Shown here in pieces: positions 51,248-59,267 of a DNA stretch of 64,000 nt. Within the stretch, counting starts at the first letter, position 1, and each line of letters begins with the position of its first letter. Location: positions 62,001-126,000 of the forward strand of contig NZ_MDZC01000015.1 of NCBI RefSeq assembly GCF_001816165.1. Reading direction: 5' to 3'. Position numbers and translations under genes: made by a program. Source of the DNA: Hymenobacter glacialis (lineage in GTDB: Bacteria; Bacteroidota; Bacteroidia; Cytophagales; Hymenobacteraceae). The notes beneath the pieces were generated by a model that was not told the DNA's origin, did no database searches, and was given only the letters and a program-made list of their open reading frames with translations.

Positions 51248-51994
51248 ATGGCACGTCAGACAGGTATTTTGGGCATTCAGGGCACCGTGGGTGGCCTGGT
51301 GTTCAGCAAAAACGGCAATATTTCGCAGAAGCCAGCCAGCAACAAGGCTGCTTTTGCCAGCGCCCCGAGCCGGGCGCGAACCCGCGAAAACGCCGCTGAA
51401 TTTGGCATGGCGGCCAGTTACAGCAAGGTGCTGCGCGACTCGCTGCGCGTGGCCATTGCCTCGGCCAGCGATAGCCGCGTGGCCTCGCGCCTCACGGCCA
51501 CGATGCGGGCCATCGTTGGCCTCGACGACACGAACGACCGGGGCCAGCGCGTGTTCGATTCTTCGAACTCGGCCCCGCTGCTCGGCTTCAACTTCAACGC
51601 GGGGGCTGGCATCGGCCAGACGATGTACTTCCCCTACGAAGTGACGGGTGCCGGCGCGGACGTGACGATGACCATTCCGGCGCTGAACCCGGTCTCGGAC
51701 ATCGCGGCTCCACAGGGCACGACCCACTTTGAAGTGGTGTTCGCTGCTTCCTCGCTGGACATGGAAACGCTGACCTTCACCAACGGGGTGGTGGCGGCTC
51801 CACTGGGCATTTTGCCGGTTAACGGCGCGGCCCTAGTGAACCAGACAATGGTGGCTAGCTTCCCGGTGGTACCGCCCGCGGCCAACCTGGTGGTGGGCGT
51901 GGTGGGCATCAACTTCTACCAGCAGGTAAACGGCAAGTTCTATCCGCTCAACAACAACAGCACTAACCCGCTGGCGATTGAGTACGTGGCCTAA
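51248..51994 (+). CDS. uncharacterised protein of the MARQ type, possible virion protein
   Basis: A 248-aa protein with a conserved beginning MARQTGILGIQGTVGGLVFS and an R-T-R-E-N-x-x-E-F segment (residues 40-50 region), SRVASRLTATMRAIVGL and TNDRGQRVFDSS. The C-terminal half is beta-rich, with alternating hydrophobic strands and no membrane segment. I recall related proteins in many Cytophagales and Flavobacteriia mobile elements, always unannotated. Its abundance-type features (strong hairpin after the gene, stand-alone transcription, partner gene behind it) suggest a structural role such as a capsid or decoration protein, but no fold was recognised. Confidence 0.65.
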   Translation: MARQTGILGIQGTVGGLVFSKNGNISQKPASNKAAFASAPSRARTRENAAEFGMAASYSKVLRDSLRVAIASASDSRVASRLTATMRAIVGLDDTNDRGQRVFDSSNSAPLLGFNFNAGAGIGQTMYFPYEVTGAGADVTMTIPALNPVSDIAAPQGTTHFEVVFAASSLDMETLTFTNGVVAAPLGILPVNGAALVNQTMVASFPVVPPAANLVVGVVGINFYQQVNGKFYPLNNNSTNPLAIEYVA

Positions 51995-52015
51995 GCCGCG
52001 ACAAGCAAGCACGAA

Positions 52016-52054
52016 GCGGCCGGCCACCAACGGCTGGCCGTTTTCTTTTCCCTC
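52016..52054 (+). terminator. hairpin between the MARQ-type gene and its neighbour
   Basis: CGGCCGGC (about 52018-52025) and GCTGGCCG (52034-52041) pair with one G-U, followed by a T-rich run (TTTTCTTTTCCC). It may end or lower transcription before the next gene. Confidence 0.5.
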
Positions 52055-52081
52055 CCTTTCATCATTTAAATTTTCATCATT

Positions 52082-52546
52082 ATGGCACTTACGGCTTATC
52101 AAACCCAATTTAAACGGCGCATGAAACGCGTCATTCGCCTGCGGGCCAAAGCTGACCAAAAGGCCCGGCGCTACACCCAACTGCTAGCCGATGCCATTGG
52201 CGCGGCCGAGGACGCGGCCATGCAGATGAACGCGCTGAACCAGCTCTACAACGTGGACGTGAGCACCTATACCATCCTTACGCAAGCGCTACATGCCAAC
52301 AGCGGGCAGGAAGTGCTGGTGGACCATTTGGCACAAAGCACGCCCGGTGAGGAGGTGGTACTCTTCAACCAGGTGCCGGACGGCAATGGCGGGCTGGAGC
52401 TGCCGGCCAACCCGCTGTTTGGCGAACTGGTGGCGGGGACGCCGATTATCCCGCCCGCACAGACAGCCAAAACAACCGAAACGTTGGTACCAGAAAGGGC
52501 CGCTGCCCCGGAACCGCCCGCAACTCTGTATGTCGCGGAAGCATAA
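52082..52546 (+). CDS. hypothetical protein, partner of the MARQ-type protein
   Basis: A 154-aa protein with two parts: a basic helical head (YQTQFKRRMKRVIRLRAKADQKARRYTQLLA) and an acidic Pro/Glu tail. The middle DAIGAAEDAAMQMNALNQLY is also helical. A nucleic-acid-binding head is plausible. It lies directly after the MARQ-type gene and is closed by a strong terminator, so the two genes form a unit. No known family was recognised. Confidence 0.6.
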   Translation: MALTAYQTQFKRRMKRVIRLRAKADQKARRYTQLLADAIGAAEDAAMQMNALNQLYNVDVSTYTILTQALHANSGQEVLVDHLAQSTPGEEVVLFNQVPDGNGGLELPANPLFGELVAGTPIIPPAQTAKTTETLVPERAAAPEPPATLYVAEA

Positions 52547-52570
52547 CGCATACAGACCGTACCGACTCAC

Positions 52571-52613
52571 AATAAAAAAAGCGACTCCTGTTATACAGGA
52601 GTCGGCTTTTTTT
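52571..52613. terminator. strong terminator
   Basis: GACTCCTGT and ACAGGAGTC pair around TATA in a stem closed by A/T runs (AAAAAAAGC on the left, GGCTTTTTTTA on the right), a textbook bidirectional terminator right after the 154-aa gene. Confidence 0.9.
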
Positions 52614-52619
52614 ATTGAA

Positions 52620-52799
52620 ATGTGGGATTCGCGCACTTCTTATTTGCACCAGATGGTTGACGCTATTGACTACTTCGCTAAGCAGCTACATGAGCCCAAC
52701 CGGCGTGTGCGCGACAAGGGAGCCCACCGCTACTTCGGTCGCCTGGCCCCCATCAATCTGCTCGTGAAGCAGCAACTGCCTGAAACTTGGATGGTATAG
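52620..52799 (+). CDS. small hypothetical ORF
   Basis: An open frame of 59 codons from ATG 52620. The sequence (start MWDSRTSYLH, end LPETWMV) has a balanced composition and looks like a compact helical protein. It sits behind a terminator hairpin, in the same frame as an upstream open stretch that is antisense noise. There is no supporting domain, so this remains a weak call. Confidence 0.35.
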   Translation: MWDSRTSYLHQMVDAIDYFAKQLHEPNRRVRDKGAHRYFGRLAPINLLVKQQLPETWMV

Positions 52800-52802
52800 G
52801 CA

Positions 52803-52830
52803 AAAAAAGTGGGCCGCTCGCGCGGCCCCA
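52803..52830. terminator. GC-rich hairpin with adjoining A-run
   Basis: GGGCCGC and GCGGCCC pair around TCGC; an A-run on the left gives a U-run for minus-strand transcripts, so this could stop read-through from the right. Confidence 0.4.
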
Positions 52831-52965
52831 GGGAATCCTACTTCCAGAATAATCCGGTGTCATACCATTGCAAAGATAACGGGAGTTGGGGGAACTTGGT
52901 TCGGGGGAAATCATTCGCCCTCTGCGACCAATGAGACGACGGCATCGAGTAGCACAAGGATACTT

Positions 52966-53427
52966 ATGTTTGACGAATATTTACTCAATACAACAATGAA
53001 GACTGAAATCGGTGCAGTTTACGAATTTACTCCAAAAGTAAAGGTTTTCGCCAAAAAAGGTGTGCCAAAGCACCTTGAACATTATCACTATTTTATCGCT
53101 ACTAAACTTACTGAAAGCGGGTTAGAAGGCCATATGCTCACCTCCACACTAAAACATTATGATTACAATAAAAGTCTCCGAGAAGAGGATTTCGAGCAGC
53201 ACTTTGAGGATGGCGAAGAATGCATTGTGAAATACAAAAACTCTCGGTTTCTTACAATTCCACTTATCAAGCTGAGTATCGATGAAGTACTGAGTGCCTC
53301 TTACGTTGTTAATAAGGTGGGAAGACTTACCAAGTGTGGACTTGAGTTTGTAATCCAAAATAAGGCACAGGACCAAGCAATGACTTGGTACGACTATTTG
53401 AAAAAGTATTGCAACTACACAAGTTGA
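52966..53427 (+). CDS. AT-rich hypothetical protein (cargo)
   Basis: A 153-aa protein of low GC content compared with its surroundings. It has a mixed alpha/beta sequence: KTEIGAVYEFTPKVKVFAK, HYHYFIATKLTESGLEGHML, CIVKYKNSRFLTIPLIKL, and ends in charged helices. The start may be ATG 52966 or 52996 (MKTEIGAVYEF). Its last 13 bases overlap the end of the next gene, on the opposite strand. I recognise no family. The composition suggests recent acquisition, perhaps as a defence or toxin-type cargo, which is not shown. Confidence 0.6.
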   Translation: MFDEYLLNTTMKTEIGAVYEFTPKVKVFAKKGVPKHLEHYHYFIATKLTESGLEGHMLTSTLKHYDYNKSLREEDFEQHFEDGEECIVKYKNSRFLTIPLIKLSIDEVLSASYVVNKVGRLTKCGLEFVIQNKAQDQAMTWYDYLKKYCNYTS

Positions 53428-54254
53428 AAAGTATTGACGTGATTAACAAGATGCGTAATTCTTTTCTCTACGGCCTTGTTGTTCCCTCTTATTGTCAAAA
53501 GGTCATTGTATTTCTCGATTAAATCAGGCCCATTCATATAGAAAACGGCCTCAGTCCATTCGAACACAATCCAATCTCCGTCCTCGTCGCTTTCGTAACA
53601 CTCTCCCTGAATAACACGCTCCTGATACCACAGTAAAAGTCGGGCTTTTTCAAATTTTAAACTTTCAGAATTACTCTCTTTAAGCGTTTTTAAAGCTAAG
53701 CTATTTGCAAAAATGCCGCCTGCCATCATAAGTAATAAGGAAACCAACACCCTGTCTTGCTCAAAAAGAGGCTTAACATCGGAAATGTACTCGTAGCTTA
53801 TATGGTAGTCGTCGCTTCGACTGCCATTATCGTACACCCCGGTTGCTGTTTCAAAAAGCTCATAAATAAGAAGTGTCGCACACTGACGAGGGTACATTTT
53901 TCTTTGGTAAGGGAACATGTCTTGTGCCTGACTCACAAAATCTGCTTTATCAGCAAATGCTAGAGCAAATTTCCTTAGGCTAATTAGACTTTCCGCAGGT
54001 TTATGTGCCCTGCAACTGCAATATCCTTGTAAAAGATGGGTTTGCCAGTCTTGCTGTTCACTATTGATTTTTCCAAAGCATAAAATAGCATCTGCCCATT
54101 TTTCAGCGTCTTTGTAAGCAACTCCTCTTTCAAACCAATAAGACTTTGACTCCTGCTGAATACCCCGCACGGCCTCAAGCATCCCACTCGCGCGGCGAAG
54201 CAGGCCAGGAGTATCGGGACGAAGCGCGGGCAGCAGGGGGTTGATGGATTCCAT
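53415..54254 (-). CDS. AT-rich helical protein with a GC-rich N-terminus
   Basis: A 279-aa helical protein with TPR-like regularity (WFERGVAYKDAEKWADAILC, then WQTHLLQGYCSCRAHKPAES and ISLRKFALAFADKADFVS). The first 30 residues are encoded by DNA of typical host GC (MESINPLLPALRPDTPGLLR), then composition turns sharply AT-rich near 54170, suggesting a composite gene. The acidic ESDEDGDWIVFEW patch and repeats suggest a scaffold or sensor. No known domain. It faces the previous gene with a 13-base overlap. Confidence 0.6.
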   Translation of the reverse strand: MESINPLLPALRPDTPGLLRRASGMLEAVRGIQQESKSYWFERGVAYKDAEKWADAILCFGKINSEQQDWQTHLLQGYCSCRAHKPAESLISLRKFALAFADKADFVSQAQDMFPYQRKMYPRQCATLLIYELFETATGVYDNGSRSDDYHISYEYISDVKPLFEQDRVLVSLLLMMAGGIFANSLALKTLKESNSESLKFEKARLLLWYQERVIQGECYESDEDGDWIVFEWTEAVFYMNGPDLIEKYNDLLTIRGNNKAVEKRITHLVNHVNTFQLV

Positions 54255-54319
54255 TGGATAAGAGTTGAGGGGCTTAGCGGGAGCGGCTGGCAGAAATAAA
54301 GAAAGGGGATGGGCGGCGG

Positions 54320-55741
54320 TTAGCTGGTGGCGGGCGCATCGGCGGGCACGAGCTGTTGCCAGCGGGCCAGCTCCTGGGTTAGCTCGGCGTGGAGTTCCTG
54401 AAAGTGATGGGTAAGGTCGGGGACGGTGCTGACCTGTTGGTAGGTCGGGTTGGTGTGGAGAACGGCCAGGTTGGCCAGTGCTTGCGCAAGCTGGCGGGCG
54501 AGGTAGTCGCGGCGGGCTTGCAGGGCAGCGCGGTCGGCCGTGATGGTATCGGGCGCGGCGGCCGGGTCGAAAATGCCCTGGGCCAGCTCGGCGGCCAGGG
54601 CTTGCAGCTGGGCGAGGTCCTGGCGGTCGTGGAGGACTTGCAGGCGTTTGAAGGCGGCTTCGGCTTGGGGCCGCAGGTGCTCGGCCACCTTATCGGGATG
54701 GCAAAGCGTGGCGCAGTGGCGGTAGAGCTTCCTGAGCATTTGCTGGTCGTCTGCATCAAGGGGCAACACGGTTTTTCTAGCTTCGGCGGCGTATTCTTGG
54801 CGGAAGTCGTCGTAGCGGCGGCGGGCTTCTTCGTACTCGGTTTCTGCGAAAGGGCTTTGCTGGCGCTGGTGATGTGCGTAGGCTTGTTTCAGGCGCAGGA
54901 TTTCTTCCGTCAATGCGCCCACCTGGCGGGCAAACTCGTGGTTATACTGACTGAGTAGGTGCTCGGATTCGGCAATTTCCGCTTCTACCGCTACCAAGCG
55001 GTATTGCAGGTCGCGCACTTCGAGGCGCAGGGCCGCCAGCAGCGGGTCTTCATAGATGGTGAGGCGCGCTTGCAACTGCAGGAAAGCTTCCAGGCCGGTA
55101 AGGGCAGCAGCGTAGTGGCCGGCTTCGAGCTGGGCCAGCAACTGGCCGGCGAGCGGGTCGGGCCATTCGAGGTGCAGGCGGCGGGCTTGCCGCAGGGTAT
55201 CCTCTGGTTCATCGAGCTGCACGAGGGAGCGGATGGCGTGGAGGCGGCGCACGATTTTGGCGAGGTCGGGACCAGCGCCGGGGTTAGTTGCCGCGCTAGC
55301 GGCACTCTGGCCGGTAATACGGGCAAACTCGGCCAGGTATCGATAGGCCAAGTCGTAGTCCCCACTGGTGAGGACGATGTTCTCGTAATTTTCGTGGGCG
55401 GCGCGGTAGGTCCAGTTATAGGAGCCCGTGATGACATCCCGACCGTCGAGCACACAAAATTTATTGTGCATCAAGGCGCCTTCGATGTGAAAAACCCGTC
55501 CTCCGGCAGCAGTAAGGGCTGTGAAGTCCAGGGCCTCGTTTATTGAATCGTGAGTCAGGGCCAGCGTTACGGTGATGCCTGCCTTTTGCTGTTTGACCAA
55601 AGCAGCCAGTAGGTCGCGGTCAGTGAACCATGCGACGGCGGCAGTAAGGCTCTGGCGGGCAAGGCCAATTTCAGCAAGCAGCTTAGGCTTAATACCAGTG
55701 AAAAAGGCTTCAGTAGTAATGGAATTGTTCACAGACAGCAA
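54320..55741 (-). CDS. phospholipase D-like protein with coiled coil and J domain
   Basis: A 473-aa multi-domain protein. Residues 1-140 form one PLD-type unit with the catalytic HKD motif MHNKFCVLDG (H92, K94, D99) and the following GSYNWT; one HKD suggests an active dimer, as in Nuc-type nucleases. Residues about 235-320 form a long coiled coil. Residues 325-385 resemble a DnaJ J domain, including H348-P-D at CHPDKV. The end is again helical. PLD nucleases cut DNA or RNA or hydrolyse phospholipids; the J domain implies recruitment of Hsp70. It belongs to the element's minus-strand block. Confidence 0.8.
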   Translation of the reverse strand: MLSVNNSITTEAFFTGIKPKLLAEIGLARQSLTAAVAWFTDRDLLAALVKQQKAGITVTLALTHDSINEALDFTALTAAGGRVFHIEGALMHNKFCVLDGRDVITGSYNWTYRAAHENYENIVLTSGDYDLAYRYLAEFARITGQSAASAATNPGAGPDLAKIVRRLHAIRSLVQLDEPEDTLRQARRLHLEWPDPLAGQLLAQLEAGHYAAALTGLEAFLQLQARLTIYEDPLLAALRLEVRDLQYRLVAVEAEIAESEHLLSQYNHEFARQVGALTEEILRLKQAYAHHQRQQSPFAETEYEEARRRYDDFRQEYAAEARKTVLPLDADDQQMLRKLYRHCATLCHPDKVAEHLRPQAEAAFKRLQVLHDRQDLAQLQALAAELAQGIFDPAAAPDTITADRAALQARRDYLARQLAQALANLAVLHTNPTYQQVSTVPDLTHHFQELHAELTQELARWQQLVPADAPATS

Positions 55742-56437
55742 TTAAGGAAGCGCACAAGTTAAGCCTGCGGAGGGAAGTGAGGTGTAAACAGGCAAGCTGC
55801 TTCCTTGGCGGACGTGGTGTCGAAGTAAGGTATTGTACTTCTTGCGCCCCTGCTCGATGAGGCCGGGCGTGGCCGTTAGCTCGACGCGCCACACTTCGTG
55901 CGGATTTTTCTTCTGTACACCGATGATTAGGAAGCGCGTGGCACCTAGCACGTCTAAATACAGGGCGGCTTGGCGGTCGTAGTCATACTTCTCGATGGTG
56001 TTCAGGAAGTGGGCGCGGTCGGGGCTGCTGGTGGTTTTAAAGTCGATGAGCGTAAGCTGGCGGCCGGCGCGGCTGCGTATCAGCAAGTCGGGGCGCAGCT
56101 TCACTCCTACGCCGGTGGCGGTGTGGGTGGCAGTGTAGGACTGTTCGGCCTGGCCCCTGTATAGCAGGTCGCGGCAGTAGCGCTGGCGGCGCACCTGGCG
56201 GGCCAGGGTTTCCAGGTCGGCCCACTTGATGCCGCGCTCTTCGGTGCGCTGGTAGTGCGGGGGCTCCAGCACGGCGGTATGGAAGTGGGAGCCGTAGGCC
56301 AGGGCCACGGGATTGGGGGTATTGGGCTTGCCGAGCAGCGTGGCCTTTAGGTTGGACAGGTCGGTGTTGCTGACCTGGGGCAGGGCGCGGTGCTGGAGCT
56401 GGGTAAGTGCGGGGTGATGGGCGAGGGCGTGGAACAT
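55742..56437 (-). CDS. PD-(D/E)XK exonuclease of RecE type
   Basis: A 231-aa nuclease of the PDDEXK superfamily, closest to the C-terminal exonuclease of RecE/DUF3799. Motifs: ALAYGSHFHTAVLEP, KLRPDLLI (D117), LTLIDFKTT (D132, K134) and YDYDRQAALYLDVLG (Q155 region). Such enzymes resect dsDNA 5'-3' to make ssDNA for annealing-based recombination. It is encoded immediately after the PLD gene in transcription order, with a small gap, and is preceded by a gene that may encode its annealing partner. Confidence 0.85.
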   Translation of the reverse strand: MFHALAHHPALTQLQHRALPQVSNTDLSNLKATLLGKPNTPNPVALAYGSHFHTAVLEPPHYQRTEERGIKWADLETLARQVRRQRYCRDLLYRGQAEQSYTATHTATGVGVKLRPDLLIRSRAGRQLTLIDFKTTSSPDRAHFLNTIEKYDYDRQAALYLDVLGATRFLIIGVQKKNPHEVWRVELTATPGLIEQGRKKYNTLLRHHVRQGSSLPVYTSLPSAGLTCALP

Positions 56438-56455
56438 GACGTTTTAGAATTAGGA

Positions 56456-56701
56456 TTAGCGGATTAGGGCCAGGCGGTGGGGGTCGGCGGCGCGGTGCAG
56501 CCAGATGTGGGAGCTGCCGCAGCCGACCAGATAGGTCGGGGCGGGAAAGAGCTCGCGCACGGCGGGGGCCAGGTCGCGCAGGTCGTCGGGCAGCGGGCCG
56601 GCGGTGGCCAGCACTTCCGGCAGCTGGGCCAGTAAGGCGGCCTCGGCTTCGTCGTGCGGGGGCTGCTCGATGTGCAGTTGGGGCAGGTGGGTGAAATTCA
56701 T
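56456..56701 (-). CDS. small hypothetical protein
   Basis: An 81-aa protein from ATG 56701, MNFTHLPQLHIEQPPHDEAE to DPHRLALIR. It is acidic in the middle (HDEAEAALLAQLPEVLATAG) and ends with GCGSSHIWLHRA. It is easily mis-read as the C-terminal part of the preceding frame, because a frameshift joins the two in one open frame of 351 codons. Function unknown. Confidence 0.6.
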   Translation of the reverse strand: MNFTHLPQLHIEQPPHDEAEAALLAQLPEVLATAGPLPDDLRDLAPAVRELFPAPTYLVGCGSSHIWLHRAADPHRLALIR

Positions 56702-56765
56702 GGCGGGGTATTTTGGAATGAGTAGCCAAGTGGCCCCCACGGCGGGCACCGTGGAGGCCGGGGCG

Positions 56766-57511
56766 TTAGGCAGCCAGCGGCAGGGCAAGCGATTCGGCAG
56801 CGGCCGGCTCCGGGCTGGTGGGGTCGTCCTGCGCGGGTACGGTGTAAGCGTGCTGGATGCGCAGGTCGCGTGGCCGGTGTAGGTTTCGGCACGCCAGATG
56901 GGGAAGTCGCGGGCGAAGTCGCGGCGGGCGGCTACCTCGGCCGCGTCGGCGGCTTCGTAGCTGAACTGGGCGATGTAGTAGGTGGCCGTCTTGCCGTCCT
57001 TGGTGGTCTGCTTTTTCTCGGCGCTCACCTTTACCACGACATCAGCCAGGGTCAGGTCGTCGTAGAACAGCGGCTCGATGAGGCGGTACAGGTTTTCGAC
57101 GCTGTAGCCGTGGAAGAGCACGGCGCAGATGGCGCCCTTGTCGTCGGCAAAAAACAGCTCGGCCCACAGCTTGCGGCCCATGTTCAGGATGTCGTCCTGG
57201 AACACGCGCCAGGCCAGCGGGATGAAGGAAAGCGAGTTGCCCAGCGGCACGGTGCCGCCGATGTTGAACTGGCCGGCCTTGGCGTCGAACCGTACCTGGC
57301 GCGGGTGGCCGGGGAGGTAGCGGAAGCGCGACACCTGCACGACTTCGCCGGTGGCTTCGTCGGCCTTTTCGGTGAGGTAGGCGGGCACGGCCGTGATGGG
57401 GCCGCTGAGGGTGAACACGGGGGCCTCGGGGGCGGTGGTGAGGGTGGCACCAGCTTCGGTGGTGGCGGTGCGCTGGGTCGTACCCGGTAGGGGTTTAGTT
57501 TTGGTGGACAT
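56766..57511 (-). CDS. hypothetical protein of the exonuclease module, frameshifted
   Basis: About 248 aa if a frameshift near 56875 is repaired. The main frame reads ADEATGEVVQVSRFRYLPGH, GNSLSFIPLAWRVFQD, LFHGYSVENLYRLIEPLF and DFARDFPIWRAETYTG. It then becomes low-grade Pro/Arg sequence, while another frame continues with RDLRIQHAYTVPAQDD and ends LALPLAA at a UAA at 56766. Adding one C in the CCACGCG stretch restores a single frame. The protein is encoded beside a RecE-like exonuclease and may be its ssDNA-binding or annealing partner, but no RecT/Beta family motif was recognised. Confidence 0.6.
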
Positions 57512-57584
57512 GATGGGAAATGGTTGGGGGTTGGAAATGAAAAAGGCGGGGCCTGTCAGCGGCCGGCCCCTGTGCCGTTGTTGG

Positions 57585-57740
57585 TTATTTGGCCTCGGTG
57601 ACGGGTGAGGTCAACACGTAGTATTTGCGGAATAAGGCCTTTGCTTTGGTGAGGTTGGCGGCCCGCTCGGTTTGGAGCACGGCGACTTTGGAGCGGCTGT
57701 CCTTTTCGTAGCCGTAGGCCTGGAATAGCTTGGTGTTCAT
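57585..57740 (-). CDS. small basic hypothetical protein
   Basis: A 51-aa ORF from ATG 57740 to UAA at 57585: starts MNTKLFQAYGYEKDSRSKVA and ends LTSPVTEAK. It is basic, helical in the middle (ERAANLTKAKALFRKYYV), and sits in the gap between two minus-strand genes in line with the block. The codon usage and Lys-rich content look real. Function unknown. Confidence 0.6.
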   Translation of the reverse strand: MNTKLFQAYGYEKDSRSKVAVLQTERAANLTKAKALFRKYYVLTSPVTEAK

Positions 57741-57788
57741 GGGGAGTTGAGGAAAAGGCGGGGCCAGCCGAAACCGGCCCCGGATGGG

Positions 57789-58103
57789 TTATCGGAATTG
57801 TTTATCGTGGCAGACGATGGCGCGGCCCACGATGGAATCCTGGCCCCGTGCTTCGGGCTGGTGCTGGTACCAGAGGTAGGTGGCCAGCAGGTTGAGGTAG
57901 GCCGGGTGGCGAAACTTGCCCTCGTCATCGATGATGAGAATCAGCTCGGGGCTGAGGCGCACCACGTCCACAGTGCGGCAGTCGAGCAGCTGGTACAACT
58001 CGGCCAGCTTGAAGCTGCGGCCGTTGGCGGGGCTGACCGGCTGCGGGGTGCCGCTGTGCGGGTCGAGCAAATGGGGCTGATAGGGAGTAGCGGTCTTTGG
58101 CAT
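57789..58103 (-). CDS. DUF3846-like protein
   Basis: A 104-aa protein. The central FKLAELYQLLDCRTVDVVRL, ELILIIDDEGKFRHPAYLNLLATYLW and DSIVGRAIVCHD follow the DUF3846 pattern, in which a conserved DEEGK-type acidic loop precedes an Asn/Ala motif. These small proteins occur in phages and plasmids, and their function is unknown. Confidence 0.7.
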   Translation of the reverse strand: MPKTATPYQPHLLDPHSGTPQPVSPANGRSFKLAELYQLLDCRTVDVVRLSPELILIIDDEGKFRHPAYLNLLATYLWYQHQPEARGQDSIVGRAIVCHDKQFR

Positions 58104-58158
58104 GACGGGGCGGGGTTGGTGGGGCCGCCCGGCTTGGCGGCCCCTGGTGAATGGTGTT

Positions 58159-58353
58159 TTAAAATCCTTCGACTTCGAATAGCATCTGCTCGTATTCGCC
58201 GTCCTCCCACCCCTCCTGCTCCTGCTCGTGGTGGTAGTGGGCTTGGCGTTCCCACTCGGCTTGCTGTTCGTAGAAAGCGGCCTGGGCTTCTTCGGCGGCC
58301 ATTTCGTCGCCGCTGAGGCCGTTTAGCTCGGCCTCGGTGTATTCGTACTGCAT
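58159..58353 (-). CDS. small acidic protein
   Basis: A 64-aa highly acidic protein (MQYEYTEAELNGLSGDEMAA, then many Glu/Gln and Tyr/His). It is in the minus-strand block behind the DUF3846-like gene. Small acidic proteins of phages can mimic DNA or inhibit host proteins; nothing specific can be said here. Confidence 0.5.
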   Translation of the reverse strand: MQYEYTEAELNGLSGDEMAAEEAQAAFYEQQAEWERQAHYHHEQEQEGWEDGEYEQMLFEVEGF

Positions 58354-58400
58354 TAAAAGGGTGCGTAGGGGCCCGCGCCGGGCGGGCGCGGGCCGGGTGG

Positions 58401-58796
58401 CTAAAAGCGGGGGTATCTGGCGCGGGCAACCTGCAAGGCAGCGCCGGCGGGGCTGGCGTGGAAATCAGCAGCGGCGGTTGCGTAGGCGGCGCGGGCCTGC
58501 TGGTAGCGGGTGATGGCGGCGCGCAACCGGACGAAGCGGCCGGGCTGGGTGCGGTAGTCATCGCGCAGCGCGTACTTGGCAGCGCGGGCATCGAACAGGG
58601 CGGAGTGGGCACGGGCCAGCGCATGACGGTTGGCAACGGCGGCCGGGTCGATGGGGGCCGGCGCGGGCTGGGGGGCTACTACCGGGTGGGGCGGGTACTT
58701 GGCCGCCAGCCGGGCTAGGGTAGCGTGCAGGGCCGCCAGCTTGCTGGCAGCCGCACCCACAACGGGCGCGGCTGGGGCAACGACGAGGCTAAGCAT
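58401..58796 (-). CDS. Ala-rich hypothetical protein
   Basis: A 131-aa protein from ATG 58796 (MLSLVVAPAAP), rich in Ala, Arg and Pro. The end region (AKYALRDDYRTQPGRFVRLR, AITRYQQARAAYATAAADF) forms amphipathic helices. Its start overlaps the end of the preceding gene by 8 bases, so it is translationally coupled to it. No family recognised. Confidence 0.45.
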   Translation of the reverse strand: MLSLVVAPAAPVVGAAASKLAALHATLARLAAKYPPHPVVAPQPAPAPIDPAAVANRHALARAHSALFDARAAKYALRDDYRTQPGRFVRLRAAITRYQQARAAYATAAADFHASPAGAALQVARARYPRF

Positions 58797-59109
58797 GAGC
58801 GGGCACCCCGGCAAAGTCATCCTCGGCTTTCATCACCTCCCACACGGCGGCGAAAGCATAACCGGGGGCGGCGGCGCGCATGGCGCGGAAGGCCAGCCGC
58901 AGGGCCTCAAACGGGCAGGATGAGAAGCCGGCAAAGCCGCCAGAGGGCTGGCACTCCGGCCGGGCCTCCAGGCTGAGCATGACGTGCCAGCTGGTGCCGC
59001 CCTTGCCATAGGTGGCGGCGGACTGGGCGATGTAGATGCCCGAGAACGAACACAGGGCGGGGCCTTTCCAGGCGGCGGCAGCGAGCTGCAAAAGTTGATT
59101 GGGTTGCAT
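58789..59109 (-). CDS. hypothetical protein
   Basis: A 106-aa protein from ATG 59109 (MQPNQLLQLAAAAWKGPALC). The rest is mixed (FSGIYIAQSAATYGKGGTSW, then SLEARPECQPSGGF and FEALRLAFRAMRAAAPGYAF). It is the first gene of the minus-strand block, directly after the operator region, and is coupled to the next gene. No family recognised; position suggests an early, tightly regulated gene. Confidence 0.5.
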   Translation of the reverse strand: MQPNQLLQLAAAAWKGPALCSFSGIYIAQSAATYGKGGTSWHVMLSLEARPECQPSGGFAGFSSCPFEALRLAFRAMRAAAPGYAFAAVWEVMKAEDDFAGVPAHA

Positions 59110-59267
59110 GGCTGTAGGAGTTAGCCGTGGGAAGCGCTGCGGAGCGGGCCGGGCCCAACTCGCGCCGCAAGCGCGATGCGAAACGGGTCTTTCCCATTTC
59201 TTATACGAATATACGAACAAATTTCTCATTAATTACTATTTATTACGACTTATAATATAATAAATAA

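Noticed and set aside
52293..52619. Upstream part of a 168-codon plus-strand frame
   Set aside because: It is out of frame with, and inside, the 154-aa gene and passes through a terminator hairpin; only the part from 52620 is kept as a weak ORF.
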